32,296 nt of DNA from an uncultured Fidelibacterota bacterium (GTDB taxonomy: Bacteria > Fidelibacterota > Marinisomatia > Marinisomatales > Marinisomataceae), in NCBI GenBank assembly GCA_913045065.1, contig CAJWPX010000003.1, positions 1-32,296 of the forward strand, in the 5' to 3' direction. Each line of letters begins with the position of its first letter. The first letter of the stretch is position 1. Made by a program: the position numbers and the translations under genes. This document shows positions 10,420 through 21,383 of this stretch, in pieces. The notes under the pieces are model-generated. The model made no database searches, was not told the DNA's origin, and saw only the letters and a list, made by a program, of their open reading frames with translations.

Positions 10420-13400
10420 CATCTTCAATTTGGACATTTTGTAGATCAGGAAAACCAGTTCCTGCTGGGATTAATCGCCCTAATGCAACATTTTCTTTAA
10501 GACCAAGTAGAAAATCTGTCTTAGACGCAGTAGCTGCATCAGTTAAAACACGAGTTGTCTCTTGAAAGGAAGCTGCAGAGATAAAACTTGTTGTATTTAG
10601 TGAAGATTGTGTAATTCCCATAAGAATTGGTCCAAACGTTGCTGGCTTAGCTTTATGGAATTTAACCAAATTGTCACCTTTATCTTTGAGTTCTTTATTT
10701 AACTCTTTTGCTTCATTTGCAGAGATAATTAGACCAATCTCTAAATTTGAACCTCCAGATTCATCAATAACTACCATACCTTTCATGCTATCATTTGCAT
10801 CAAATAATACAGATTTGTCTAACCTTTCTCCAGGAAGAAAGTTTGTATCTCCTTTATCGCTGATTATAACTTTTTTCATCATTTGGTTAACAATAATCTC
10901 TATATGTTTATCATTTATGCCAACACCCTGCAACCTATATACTTCTTGAATTTCATTAACCAAATATTCTCTTACTGCATTCGGACCTAAAATGCTTAGA
11001 ATGTCAGCTGGAGAGATTGCTCCTTCACATAAAGGTGTACCTGCATTAATAAAATCACCTTCATGTACAATAACATGTTTTCCGTAAGGAATCTTATATA
11101 CAACTTCCTTTCCAGTGGATGGTATAATAGAGATTTTTCTTATTCCTCTTTTCATTTCTCCAAATTGAACAGTACCATTAACTTCTGTTACAACAGCTGG
11201 ATTTGCAGGTTTTCTAGCTTCAAATAATTCCGCTACCCTAGGTAAACCACCAGTAATATCTCTTGTTTTACCAATATCCTTCTGAATTTTAACTAAAGTC
11301 TGTCCTTTGGAAACTTTTTGACCATCATTCACAATCAAAGTTGCTTTAACAGGTAAGATAGTTCCCCCTGATAATAAATCTCCTTGTTTTTTAGATTTGC
11401 TATAAATCTCAATTTGAGGACTTAATCTTCTGTTTTTAGACTCAGTAACAACTTTTTGTTTCTTTCCACCTTCAACAGCTTCTTCATGATATGTGTCCCC
11501 TTCTATAAAATCTTTCATGCTAATATAACCAGATTGTCTAGCAAGAATAAGATCTGTATATGGATCCCAAGAAAATAAAATAGCATTTTTCTTAATCTTT
11601 GATTTATCTGAAACATTAACATTTGCACCATAAGGAACATTATATGTATCTAAAATATTTCCTTTTGAATCAACAATAGCAACTTTTCCATTTCTTGATA
11701 GACTTCTGGTAACTTTTTCACCATCTTCATCAACTGTAGAAGCTGATTCGTACTTACCATTAAATTGGACTATACCACTATGTTTTGCTTTCATATCAGA
11801 TTCTTCAACAATCCTTGTTGCTGTACCTCCAATATGGAATGTTCTTAGCGTTAATTGGGTCCCTGGCTCTCCAATGCTCTGAGCTGCAATAATACCTACA
11901 GCTGTACCTCTGTTAACTAATTCTCTTCTTGTTAAATCCCAACCATAACATTTTGCACAAACTCCTCTTCTAGTTTCACAAGTAAGAACAGATCTAATTT
12001 TAATGGTTGATATATTATTCTCAGAAATAATTGAAGCTTTTTCTTCATCAAATATTTCACCAGATTTAACAATTTTTTTTCCATCAATAACAATATTTTC
12101 AGAAGAAGTTCTTCCTAATATTCTTTCAGTTAAAGGTTCAATCACTTCTTCACCCTCTTTAAGGTCTGAAATTGTAATACCATTAATTGTTTTGCAATTA
12201 TCTGTAGATACTACTACATCCTGTGCAACATCAACCAACCTTCTAGTTAAATATCCTGCATCAGCTGTCTTTAATGCAGTATCTGCTAATCCTTTTCTTG
12301 CTCCATGGGTAGAAATAAAATATTCCATAACAGACAGACCTTCTTTGAAATTAGACATAATTGGGCTTTCTATAATTTCTCCACCGCCAATCATTGATTT
12401 TCTTGGTTTAGCCATCAAACCTCTCATGCCAGCTAACTGTTTAATTTGGTCTCCGCTACCTCTTGCTCCTGAATCTGCCATCATGTATACTGAATTAAAA
12501 CCTTCATCTTCTGATTGTAGTCCTTTCATCATTTCAGAAGCTACATCGCTTGTAGCTTTTGTCCAGATATCAATAACTTTATTATATCTTTCACCTTCTG
12601 TTAAGATGTGTCTATTAAATCTACCTTGAATCTTTTCCACTTCCTGTTCAGCTTTATTAATGATATCATTTTTGAGTTCCGGAATACGAATATCAGTAAT
12701 TGATATTGAAGTTCCACTCTTTGTAGCAGTTGAAAAACCTAAATCCTTAAGATCGTCTAATAGTTTTACAGTCTTCTCATTACCAGCTTTTACAAAAGAA
12801 TCTCCAATAATATAGCTTAATTTCTTCTTAGAAATCATCTCATTATAATAACCTAATTCACTAGGGATAATACTATTAAATATTGCACGTCCAACTGTAG
12901 TATCCTTATACCACTTACCATCATGTCTTAAGTTAACAATAGCGTGTAAATCTACTTTTTTATTTTCATATGCGATTTTTACTTCTTCAATGGATCCAAA
13001 AATCTTTCCTTCACCTTTTTGCTTTGTTCTTTTTCTTGTTAAGTAATAACAACCTAAAATCATATCTTGCGAAGGCAATGTAATTGGTCTTCCGCTTGCA
13101 GGATGTAGAATATTTTGACTTGCCATCATTAGAATTCTAGCTTCTAATTGAGAATTTATTGACAAAGGAATATGTACAGCCATTTGGTCACCATCAAAAT
13201 CAGCATTAAAAGCAGAACAAACTAATGGATGAACTCTAATTGCTTTACCATCTATTAAAACGGGTTGAAACGCAATAATTCCAAGCCTGTGTAGCGTTGG
13301 AGCTCTATTGAGAAGGACTGGATAATCTTTTACTACATGTTCTAAAATTTCATAAACAATTTTTTCTTTATTTTCGATCATTAATTTTGCGCTTCTTGGT

Positions 13401-14581
13401 GTTGCTGACAAATCTCGCCTAGTAAGTTCACGAATTAAGTGAGGTTTAAAAAGCTCTAGAGCCATATTTTTTGGAAGACCGCATTCAGTCATGCTCAATT
13501 CAGGACCAACAACAATCACAGATCTACCAGAATAGTCAACACGTTTACCAAGAAGATTTTGTCTAAATCTACCTTGTTTACCTCTTAACATATCAGAAAT
13601 CGATTTAAGTGGACGTTTTGAACCGCTTCTTATTGCTGTTTTTCTTTTAGTATTATCAAAAAGTGCATCAACAGATTCTTGAAGCATTCTCTTCTCATTT
13701 CTCAAAATTACCTCAGGTGCTTGAATATCCATTAACTGCTTTAAGCGATTATTTCGTATAATAATTCTTCTATATAAATCATTAAGATCACTTGCAGCAA
13801 ATCTCCCTCCTTCAAGAGGAACTAAAGGTCTTAGCTCAGGAGGCATAACAGGTAAAATTGATACTATCATCCATTCTGGTTTGTTGCTACGATCTTCAGC
13901 AAAATCTTTAATAACCTTTAAGCGTTTTCGCGCATCTAGCCTCTTTTGTTTAGATTTTGTTGTATTACTTATTAATTCTAATTCATTTTTTAACTCTAAT
14001 AAATCTAATGCTGACAGAGCATCCTTTAGACCTTGTCCTCCCATTGATGCATAAAAATGTGATTCTTCTTCTTTCTCTTTTTGTGAAACAGCTTCATAAC
14101 CAAATTCAGATTCCATTTCTAAATATTCTTCTTCATCAATTAAGTCAAATCGTTTATAAGGACTTTTTCCAGGATTAATAATAAGATAATTTTCATAATA
14201 TACTACACTCTCTAGCTGTTTAGCACTTTTCCCTAATATATAACTTAGCTTACTTGGTATAGATTTTAAGAACCAAATGTGTACTACCGGGACAGCTAGC
14301 GTTATATGACCCATTCTATTTCTACGAACTTTTTTAGTAGTCACTTCTACGCCACATCTATCACAAATAATACCTCTATATCGTATTCCTTTATATTTTC
14401 CACAGTGACATTCAAAATCTTTTACTGGACCAAATATTTTTTCACAGAACAAACCATCTTTTTCTGGTTTATATGAACGATAATTAATTGTCTCAGGTTT
14501 TAAAACTTCACCATAAGAACCTTCAAGAACTTTTTCCGGTGAAGCCAGTTTAAGTGAAATGCTATTTTTTGCTTTATACAT
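10412..14581 (-). CDS. rpoC: DNA-directed RNA polymerase beta' subunit
   Basis: 1389 aa; NADFDGDQMAVHIPLS; N-terminal zinc ribbon CHCGKYKGIRYRGIICDRCGVEV. Confidence 0.99.
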   Translation of the reverse strand: MYKAKNSISLKLASPEKVLEGSYGEVLKPETINYRSYKPEKDGLFCEKIFGPVKDFECHCGKYKGIRYRGIICDRCGVEVTTKKVRRNRMGHITLAVPVVHIWFLKSIPSKLSYILGKSAKQLESVVYYENYLIINPGKSPYKRFDLIDEEEYLEMESEFGYEAVSQKEKEEESHFYASMGGQGLKDALSALDLLELKNELELISNTTKSKQKRLDARKRLKVIKDFAEDRSNKPEWMIVSILPVMPPELRPLVPLEGGRFAASDLNDLYRRIIIRNNRLKQLMDIQAPEVILRNEKRMLQESVDALFDNTKRKTAIRSGSKRPLKSISDMLRGKQGRFRQNLLGKRVDYSGRSVIVVGPELSMTECGLPKNMALELFKPHLIRELTRRDLSATPRSAKLMIENKEKIVYEILEHVVKDYPVLLNRAPTLHRLGIIAFQPVLIDGKAIRVHPLVCSAFNADFDGDQMAVHIPLSINSQLEARILMMASQNILHPASGRPITLPSQDMILGCYYLTRKRTKQKGEGKIFGSIEEVKIAYENKKVDLHAIVNLRHDGKWYKDTTVGRAIFNSIIPSELGYYNEMISKKKLSYIIGDSFVKAGNEKTVKLLDDLKDLGFSTATKSGTSISITDIRIPELKNDIINKAEQEVEKIQGRFNRHILTEGERYNKVIDIWTKATSDVASEMMKGLQSEDEGFNSVYMMADSGARGSGDQIKQLAGMRGLMAKPRKSMIGGGEIIESPIMSNFKEGLSVMEYFISTHGARKGLADTALKTADAGYLTRRLVDVAQDVVVSTDNCKTINGITISDLKEGEEVIEPLTERILGRTSSENIVIDGKKIVKSGEIFDEEKASIISENNISTIKIRSVLTCETRRGVCAKCYGWDLTRRELVNRGTAVGIIAAQSIGEPGTQLTLRTFHIGGTATRIVEESDMKAKHSGIVQFNGKYESASTVDEDGEKVTRSLSRNGKVAIVDSKGNILDTYNVPYGANVNVSDKSKIKKNAILFSWDPYTDLILARQSGYISMKDFIEGDTYHEEAVEGGKKQKVVTESKNRRLSPQIEIYSKSKKQGDLLSGGTILPVKATLIVNDGQKVSKGQTLVKIQKDIGKTRDITGGLPRVAELFEARKPANPAVVTEVNGTVQFGEMKRGIRKISIIPSTGKEVVYKIPYGKHVIVHEGDFINAGTPLCEGAISPADILSILGPNAVREYLVNEIQEVYRLQGVGINDKHIEIIVNQMMKKVIISDKGDTNFLPGERLDKSVLFDANDSMKGMVVIDESGGSNLEIGLIISANEAKELNKELKDKGDNLVKFHKAKPATFGPILMGITQSSLNTTSFISAASFQETTRVLTDAATASKTDFLLGLKENVALGRLIPAGTGFPDLQNVQIEDDN

Positions 14582-14595
14582 TTATTTTTTTTCCT

Positions 14596-17500
14596 TTAAT
14601 CTAAAGTTATGTCTAATCCAAGACCTTGAATCTCTTTCATAAATACATTGAAAGCTTCTGGTCTTGTTGGTTCAGGTAAATCTTCTCCTTTAACAAGAGC
14701 ACTGTAAACTTTTGATCTACCTTCAATATCATCAGATTTAATCGTTAAAATTTCTCTCAATAAATGAGCAGCACCATATGCTTGAAGAGCCCAAACTTCC
14801 ATTTCTCCAAATCTTTGGCCTCCAAATTGAGCTTTCCCACCTAAAGGCTGTTGAGTCACTAGTGAATATGGTCCAGTAGATCTCGCATGCATTTTGTCAT
14901 CAACCATATGAAATAGTTTCATCATGTACATATGTCCCACTAGAACTGGATTATCAATTTTGTCTCCAGTTAGTCCATCATATAATGTAACTTTTCCTGA
15001 AGACGGTAAACCTGCTTTCTTCATTTTTTCTGCAACCTCATCTGGAGTAGCACCATTAAATACAGGAGTCTCATATTTCTCACCTAAAATTTTACCTGCC
15101 CACCCAAGCATTGTCTCATAAAGCTGACCTAAATTCATTCTTGATGGAACGCCCATTGGATTTAAACAGATATCTACTGGTGTTCCATCTTCTAGGAAAG
15201 GCATATTTTCTTCAGGAACAATTGTTGCAACCACCCCTTTATTACCATGTCTACCTGCCATTTTATCACCTATAGATATTTTGCGCTTGTTTGCTACATA
15301 CACCTTTGCAAGCTTAAGAATACCAGGCTGTAATTGATCGCCTTCCTTTAGCTTAAAAATATCTGATTCAAGTTTTTCATCGAGATTGATTAAATTTCTA
15401 TCAAATGATTTGAAAGCATTAACAATTTTTTCCCAAGATTTATCCCCAGAAATCCATGGATCCTTAAGTGAAAAAAGTCCAAAATTTAATCCATCCAATT
15501 TTTTTGATGTAAACTTGGCACCTTTTTTTACTAATACTTTATTATTTCGCTTAGCTTTTACACCCAAACAAATCTTGTTATTCAGTAATGTTTTAAAGAC
15601 ATTGTCTCTACTAGACATTAGAGTTCTTTCATCTTCTCTTTTTTGTTTTTGTAATACCTTGATCATTTCGTTAACTTTTGCTTTAGATTTCTTAGAAGTT
15701 TTCTTATACAAATCTGTATTAATTACAACTCCTTTTACACCTGGTTCTGCTTTTTTAGATGCATCCTTTACATCGCCTGCTTTTTCTCCAAAAATTGCTC
15801 TCAATAGCTTTTCTTCAGGTGAAGGGTCAGTCTCGCCTTTAGGCGTAACTTTACCAATCAAAATATCATCTTCATTGACAATTGCTCCAGTCCTTATTAA
15901 GCCATCTTTATCTAATTGGCTAGTAGCTTCTTCGCTTACATTTGGAATTTCAGGTGTTAACTCTTCTTCTCCTCTCTTGGTATCACGTACTTCTAATTCA
16001 ATTTCGTTGACATGAACTGATGTAAATATGTCTTCTTTGACAAGTCTTTCACTAATAACGATAGCATCTTCAAAATTATATCCATTCCAAGGCATAAGAG
16101 CTACTAGAACATTCTTGCCTAAAGATAATTCTCCATTATTTGTTGAAGCTCCATCTGCTATCACATCACCAATCTTAACTTTCTGACCCTCTTTAACAAT
16201 CGCCTTTTGATTATAGCAAGTATTTTGATTAGACCTCGAATATTTAAGCAACTCAATAGTACAAAGATTTTCATCTTTCTTAAGAACAGTTCTTTGAGGA
16301 AAATTATTATCTTTAATAACAATCTTTTTCGAGTCTACATAGACAACGGTTCCATTCACTGGAGACAAAACAACAGCTTTAGAATCTATAGCGACTTTTC
16401 TTTCCATTCCAGTGGCAACAATAGGTGATTCTGTCTTTAATAAAGGAACAGATTGACGTTGCATGTTAGATCCCATAAGAGCTCTATTGGCATCATCATG
16501 CTCTACAAAAGGTATAAGAGCAGCTGCAACACTAAGAATCTGGTTTGGAACGATATCAGTATATTCTACGTTTTGTGAATCTACAATTGGGAAGTCTCCT
16601 TTTGATCTAACTCTCAGTTTTGGATCAATTATCTTATTGTTATTATTAATATTTAAACCAGATTGTGCGATATTAGTTCTATCTTCATCATCAGCTGATA
16701 AATATTTTATCTTATTTGTAACAATTTTATCCTTGACTGTTCTATAAGGCGCTTCGATAAATCCGTGGTTATTAATTTTTGCCATCAATGCTAAAGAAGA
16801 TATTAATCCAATATTAGGACCTTCGGGTGTTTCGATAGGACACAACCTTCCATAATGGGTATAATGAACGTCTCTAACTTCAAACCCAGCTCTTTCTCTA
16901 GAAAGACCGCCTGGTCCAAGTGAAGATATTCTTCTTTTGTGTGTAATCTCTGCTAAAGGATTAGTTTGATCTCCAAACTGTGATAATTGACTCGTACCAA
17001 AGAATGTATTAATAACAGTGGTAACCAATCTAGAATTAATCAAATCTTGTGGCGTAATTGTTTCCGACTCTCTAAGATTCATTCTCTCATACACTGTTCT
17101 TACCATCCTAGACAATGCAGAATTAAATTGAACTTTAAGTTGCTCTCCAACAGTTCTCACTCTTCTATTTCCTAAATGATCTATGTCATCTGGTCGTCTC
17201 AATCCTTTTCTCATTAGAATAAGATATTTTATAACTATAACAAAATCGTCATGAGTAAGTACAGATTCTTTTCCTTTGTTATTTAAATTAAACTGTTTAT
17301 CTAACCTATATCTACCAACTTGACCTAAATCATATTTCTTGGGATGAAAAAACATTCTATCAATAAATTTCTGTGCTGCTTCTGCATTTGGTGCATCACT
17401 TCCCCTTAAAAGGGAATATACTCTAATGAGTGCTTCTTCAGTTGATTTAGTAGGATCTTTTTTAATAGTATTATTTATCATCATACTATCAATATTGTCT

Positions 17501-18357
17501 TTAATGTTGGCAACTTTGATAGTCTTAGTATTATTATCTTTTAAGGCCTTAATAATAGAATCATTAATTTCTTTTCCACTTTCAGCAAATAATTCTCCTG
17601 TACTCTTATCGATTATGTCATCAACAATGACATATTTCGAGTAATCATCAGGATTAATTTTTGATACATCTAAGCTTAATACTAGATCAAAAGCATTATA
17701 GATATCTTCATCTGAACTAAAACCTAGAGATCTTAATAATAATGTCGCGGGAAATTTTCTTTTTCTATCAATAATAGTAAAAAGAATATCATTAATGTCC
17801 GTTGTGAAATCTATCCAAGAACCACGAATCGGTATAATCCTAGCATTGAAAAGCTTTGCTCCATTTGGATGAAAAGTTTGATCAAAAAATGCTCCCGGAG
17901 ATCTTTGTAGTTGGGTAACAACAGTTCTCTCTGCACCATTAATAATAAATGTTCCTTTATTAGTCATATAAGGAATATTACCAAAATAGACATCTTGAGT
18001 TATTTCTTCAGCTATCTTTTTCTTATCATTTTCATCCGTAATTTTGAGCTTAAGTTTAACCTTAAGAGGTACGCTATATGTTATACCACGATTAGAACAT
18101 TCTCTCGGTGAATATCTTGGTTTACCAATAGAATAATTTTTATACTCTAATATATAATTCTCGTGATTATCTTGAAGCGGAAAGATAGATTTAAATGCTT
18201 CATGCAATCCAAATAATTCTCTTTTACCTGGACTGATATCCTCCTGTAGAAAATCATGAAAAGATCCAATTTGCAAATCAAGCAAATCAGGTAATTCTAC
18301 ATCAGTTTTTATTTTTTCAAAATTCTGTCTATTATTTAACTTATTTAACTTATCCAA
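14596..18357 (-). CDS. rpoB: DNA-directed RNA polymerase beta subunit
   Basis: 1253 aa; [58 protein letters not shown]. Confidence 0.99.
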   Translation of the reverse strand: [1253 protein letters not shown]

Positions 18358-18380
18358 AAAGCTCTTCCTCCAAAAAATTG

Positions 18381-18396
18381 GTTAATAATTATTAAC
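18381..18396. repeat. Perfect 16-bp palindrome GTTAATAATTATTAAC between rplL and rpoB
   Basis: Read directly: gttaataattattaac equals its reverse complement; it sits in the 45-nt rplL/rpoB gap. Confidence 0.85.
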
Positions 18397-18402
18397 TAAC
18401 AA

Positions 18403-18786
18403 CTATTTTAATTCTACTGAAGCTCCGGCTTCTTCTAATTGAGACTTAATATCTTCAGCCTCTTCTTTTGAAGCGCCTTCTTTAACAGCTTTAGGAGCAG
18501 AATCAACCAATTCTTTAGCTTCTTTTAGTCCTAAATTAGTTATTGCTCTAACAACCTTAATTACTCCAATTTTAGATTGGCCAGCGGCTGTTAAAACTAC
18601 ATCCATAGTACTTTTTTCGGCGGCAGCACCTGCATCATCTGCAGCGGCTGCTCCAGGAGCAGCAGCTGCGACTGGAACTGCAGCTGTTACACCAAATTTT
18701 TCTTCGATATCTTTAACAAGCTCAGAAATTTCAATCATATTTGCTTCTTCAAGATATTTTAAAACATCTTCTCTTTTAGCACTCAT
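18403..18786 (-). CDS. rplL: 50S ribosomal protein L7/L12
   Basis: Ala-rich hinge and C-terminal [40 protein letters not shown]. Confidence 0.98.
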   Translation of the reverse strand: MSAKREDVLKYLEEANMIEISELVKDIEEKFGVTAAVPVAAAAPGAAAADDAGAAAEKSTMDVVLTAAGQSKIGVIKVVRAITNLGLKEAKELVDSAPKAVKEGASKEEAEDIKSQLEEAGASVELK

Positions 18787-18788
18787 TT

Positions 18789-19307
18789 TTAATTACCTTT
18801 CTTTGAATTTAATTGTGTAAGTCTACCTAATAAGCCTGAAACAGAACTATTTAAAACACTGCTCAGTTTGGACATTGGAGAATTAAGCATCCCAACCAAT
18901 TTTGATAGAAGCTGCTCTTTAGATGGAAGGTTAGCTATCTTATCAAACTGATCTGAGGTAAATATCTCACCGTCAAATATCATGCCTTTAACTGAAGGCT
19001 TATCAAAATCTTTTAAAAATTCTTTAATTACTCTTGCAGGGCCTGTTGGATCATCATAACCAAATGCTATCGCGGTAGGACCTTCTAAAAATTCATCAAT
19101 ACCAGAAATTCCTACTTCTTTTGCAGCTAATTTAATTAGAGTATTCTTCGCAACAGTAAATTCAACATCTTTCTCTACAAAATTCTTTCTTAGTTTTGTA
19201 ACGCTCACAACATCTAAACCTAGATAATCAGTAAAATATATTGCCTTAGCTTTATCAAGTTTTACACTTAACTCTTTTACTGAATTAATATTTTTTACAC
19301 TTGGCAT
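18789..19307 (-). CDS. rplJ: 50S ribosomal protein L10
   Basis: [23 protein letters not shown]...[13 protein letters not shown]; synteny. Confidence 0.97.
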   Translation of the reverse strand: MPSVKNINSVKELSVKLDKAKAIYFTDYLGLDVVSVTKLRKNFVEKDVEFTVAKNTLIKLAAKEVGISGIDEFLEGPTAIAFGYDDPTGPARVIKEFLKDFDKPSVKGMIFDGEIFTSDQFDKIANLPSKEQLLSKLVGMLNSPMSKLSSVLNSSVSGLLGRLTQLNSKKGN

Positions 19308-19309
19308 AA

Positions 19310-19990
19310 TTATTCAACCCCTATCTTAATTCCTGGTCCTAATGTAGAAGATATGCTTATCGAATTTAGAAAAGTGCCTTTAAAAGAATTAGGTTTTGCA
19401 CTCATCACTGCACTATGAAGAACTTTAAAATTTTCTTTTAAATCACTTTCAGAGAATGAAGTCTTACCAATAGACGATTGAAGAATACCATTCTTTTCTA
19501 CTCTAGCATCAATTTTTCCTGCCTTTAATTCTTTAACTGATTTTTCGATATCATTAGTCACGGTACCAGATTTTGGATTAGGCATTAAACCTTTAGGCCC
19601 TAATACTTTACCTAACTTTCCTATCTCACTCATTAAATCTGGAGTAACGACTATTTTATCTACATCTGTCCATCCACTTTTTATTTTTTCAAGATATTCT
19701 TTGTTACCGACAAGATCTGCTCCTGCGTCCTTTGCTTCTTTTTCTTTATCTGCATTTACTACAGCTAAAATAACTACCTTCTTACCTATCCCATGAGGTA
19801 ACATTAAATTTAGTCTAATATTTTCATCAGCATGCCTAGGATCAACTCCTAAATTGTATGAAACATCAACAGATTCGGCAAAAGACGTTTTTTTAAATTC
19901 CATTAACAAAGATATCGCTTCATCAATTGTATGTGTTTTTGATGAATCCATTTTTTCATTTACTAATTTTGAAAATTTTGTTTTTTTCAT
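19310..19990 (-). CDS. rplA: 50S ribosomal protein L1
   Basis: [52 protein letters not shown]. Confidence 0.98.
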   Translation of the reverse strand: MKKTKFSKLVNEKMDSSKTHTIDEAISLLMEFKKTSFAESVDVSYNLGVDPRHADENIRLNLMLPHGIGKKVVILAVVNADKEKEAKDAGADLVGNKEYLEKIKSGWTDVDKIVVTPDLMSEIGKLGKVLGPKGLMPNPKSGTVTNDIEKSVKELKAGKIDARVEKNGILQSSIGKTSFSESDLKENFKVLHSAVMSAKPNSFKGTFLNSISISSTLGPGIKIGVE

Positions 19991-20415
19991 CTTTCTATCT
20001 CAATTCCCATACTAACTGCAGTTCCAGCAATCATTTCAGCTGCATGATCTAAATTATGAGCATTTAAATCTTTCATTTTCATTTCTGCAATTTTTTTACA
20101 TTGCGCAATAGTAATCGTAGAAACTTTATCTCTATTTGGTTCCTCAGAACCTTTTTTTAATTTTAATTCTTTCATTATTAGTGTAGAAGCAGGTGGTGAT
20201 TTAGTTTCAAATGTAAAAGATCTATCTTTATAAACTGTTATCACCACAGGAGTTAAAACTCCTTGCAATTCTTTCGTTTTCTCATTAAAAGCTTTACAAA
20301 AATCCATGATATTAACTCCATGTTGACCAAGGGCAGGTCCAACAGGTGGGGCAGGATTCGCTTGTCCAGCTGGAATTTGTAATTTAATTAATCCGCTTAT
20401 TTCTTTCTTTGCCAT
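19987..20415 (-). CDS. rplK: 50S ribosomal protein L11
   Basis: [35 protein letters not shown]. Confidence 0.98.
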   Translation of the reverse strand: MAKKEISGLIKLQIPAGQANPAPPVGPALGQHGVNIMDFCKAFNEKTKELQGVLTPVVITVYKDRSFTFETKSPPASTLIMKELKLKKGSEEPNRDKVSTITIAQCKKIAEMKMKDLNAHNLDHAAEMIAGTAVSMGIEIER

Positions 20416-20416
20416 A

Positions 20417-20947
20417 TTAATTATCAGTAATTATTTGGTTAAAATTTAATTCAATCGGTGTTGGACGGCCAAAAATATTAACGTTAACTTTAATTCTATT
20501 TCTATCATTAATCTCTTGTACTAATCCATCAAAATCTTTAAAAGGACCATCAATAACCTTTACAGAATCTCCAACTTTAAATGGAATTTCAATATCATGT
20601 ACAGTTGTATCATCCCCATCAATAGATCCTACAATTCTTTTAATTTCATCATCATTTAATGATTGAGGACTAGCTTTAGGTCCGACAAAACTCATAACAC
20701 CATCAATATTCTCAATAAAAAATTTTGTTTGAATGTTCATCGTCATGTTTAATAAGATATATCCAGGAAAGAATACTTTTTTCTTAACAAGTTTTTTTCC
20801 ATTTTTAATATGTACAACGTTCTCTGTTGGAATAAGTATATCTTCAATATTCTTTGCTATATCAGGTTCATATTCAAGTTCGCGAAAAATAGAAGATTTT
20901 ATTTTTTCTTCTTTTCCTGACATCACTCTTAAACTATACCAATTCAT
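20417..20947 (-). CDS. nusG: Transcription termination/antitermination factor NusG
   Basis: [17 protein letters not shown]...[10 protein letters not shown]...[12 protein letters not shown]. Start at 20947 makes an ATGA overlap with the secE stop. Confidence 0.96.
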   Translation of the reverse strand: MNWYSLRVMSGKEEKIKSSIFRELEYEPDIAKNIEDILIPTENVVHIKNGKKLVKKKVFFPGYILLNMTMNIQTKFFIENIDGVMSFVGPKASPQSLNDDEIKRIVGSIDGDDTTVHDIEIPFKVGDSVKVIDGPFKDFDGLVQEINDRNRIKVNVNIFGRPTPIELNFNQIITDN

Positions 20948-21126
20948 AACAATACACTCACCAACTTTTGTACTAACCAATCAACACCAAAAAGAAAAAC
21001 AACAAATATAAGAGAAAAAATAATAATTAGATAAGTTGAACCTCTCAATTCAGGATAGGTTGGCCAAGCAACTTTATTCATTTCTAGATACACTTGATTT
21101 AAAAAATCTTTTACCGCTTTAAACAT
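20944..21126 (-). CDS. secE: Preprotein translocase subunit SecE
   Basis: MFKAVKDFLNQVYLEMNKVAWPTYPELRGSTYLIIIFSLIFVVFLFGVDWLVQKLV; one TM; the track start at 21165 lies inside the tRNA. Confidence 0.95.
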   Translation of the reverse strand: MFKAVKDFLNQVYLEMNKVAWPTYPELRGSTYLIIIFSLIFVVFLFGVDWLVQKLVSVLL

Positions 21127-21138
21127 ATTTTCCCTTCG

Positions 21139-21211
21139 CAGGTGAGGCAGGAATTGAACCCGCAACCCCCGGTTTTGGAGACCGGTGCTCTACCAATTGA
21201 GCTACTCACCT
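21139..21211 (-). tRNA. tRNA-Trp (anticodon CCA)
   Basis: Minus strand AGGTGAGTAGCTCAATTGGTAGAGCACCGGTCTCCAAAACCGGGGGTTGCGGGTTCAATTCCTGCCTCACCTG; 7-bp acceptor stem, anticodon loop CTCCAAA. Confidence 0.97.
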
Positions 21212-21216
21212 ATTTG

Positions 21217-21381
21217 CTATTTTATTTCTTTAAAAACAACGTGCTTTCGAGCTACAGGATCATATTTCTTATATTCTACTTTATCAGGATGTCTATGTTT
21301 ACTTTTAGTAACAGTATAACGATACCCTGTTCCTGCAGTGCTCTCTAGTCTTATAATTGCTCTTTTGCTATTTCCCGCCAT
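21217..21381 (-). CDS. rpmG: 50S ribosomal protein L33, zinc-free form
   Basis: Missed by the ORF track (54 aa). Translates as [54 protein letters not shown]. Confidence 0.97.
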   Translation of the reverse strand: MAGNSKRAIIRLESTAGTGYRYTVTKSKHRHPDKVEYKKYDPVARKHVVFKEIK

Positions 21382-21383
21382 TA

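Noticed and set aside
21142-21348. Plus-strand ORF 21142-21348
   Set aside because: Antisense of tRNA-Trp and rpmG; no coding signal.
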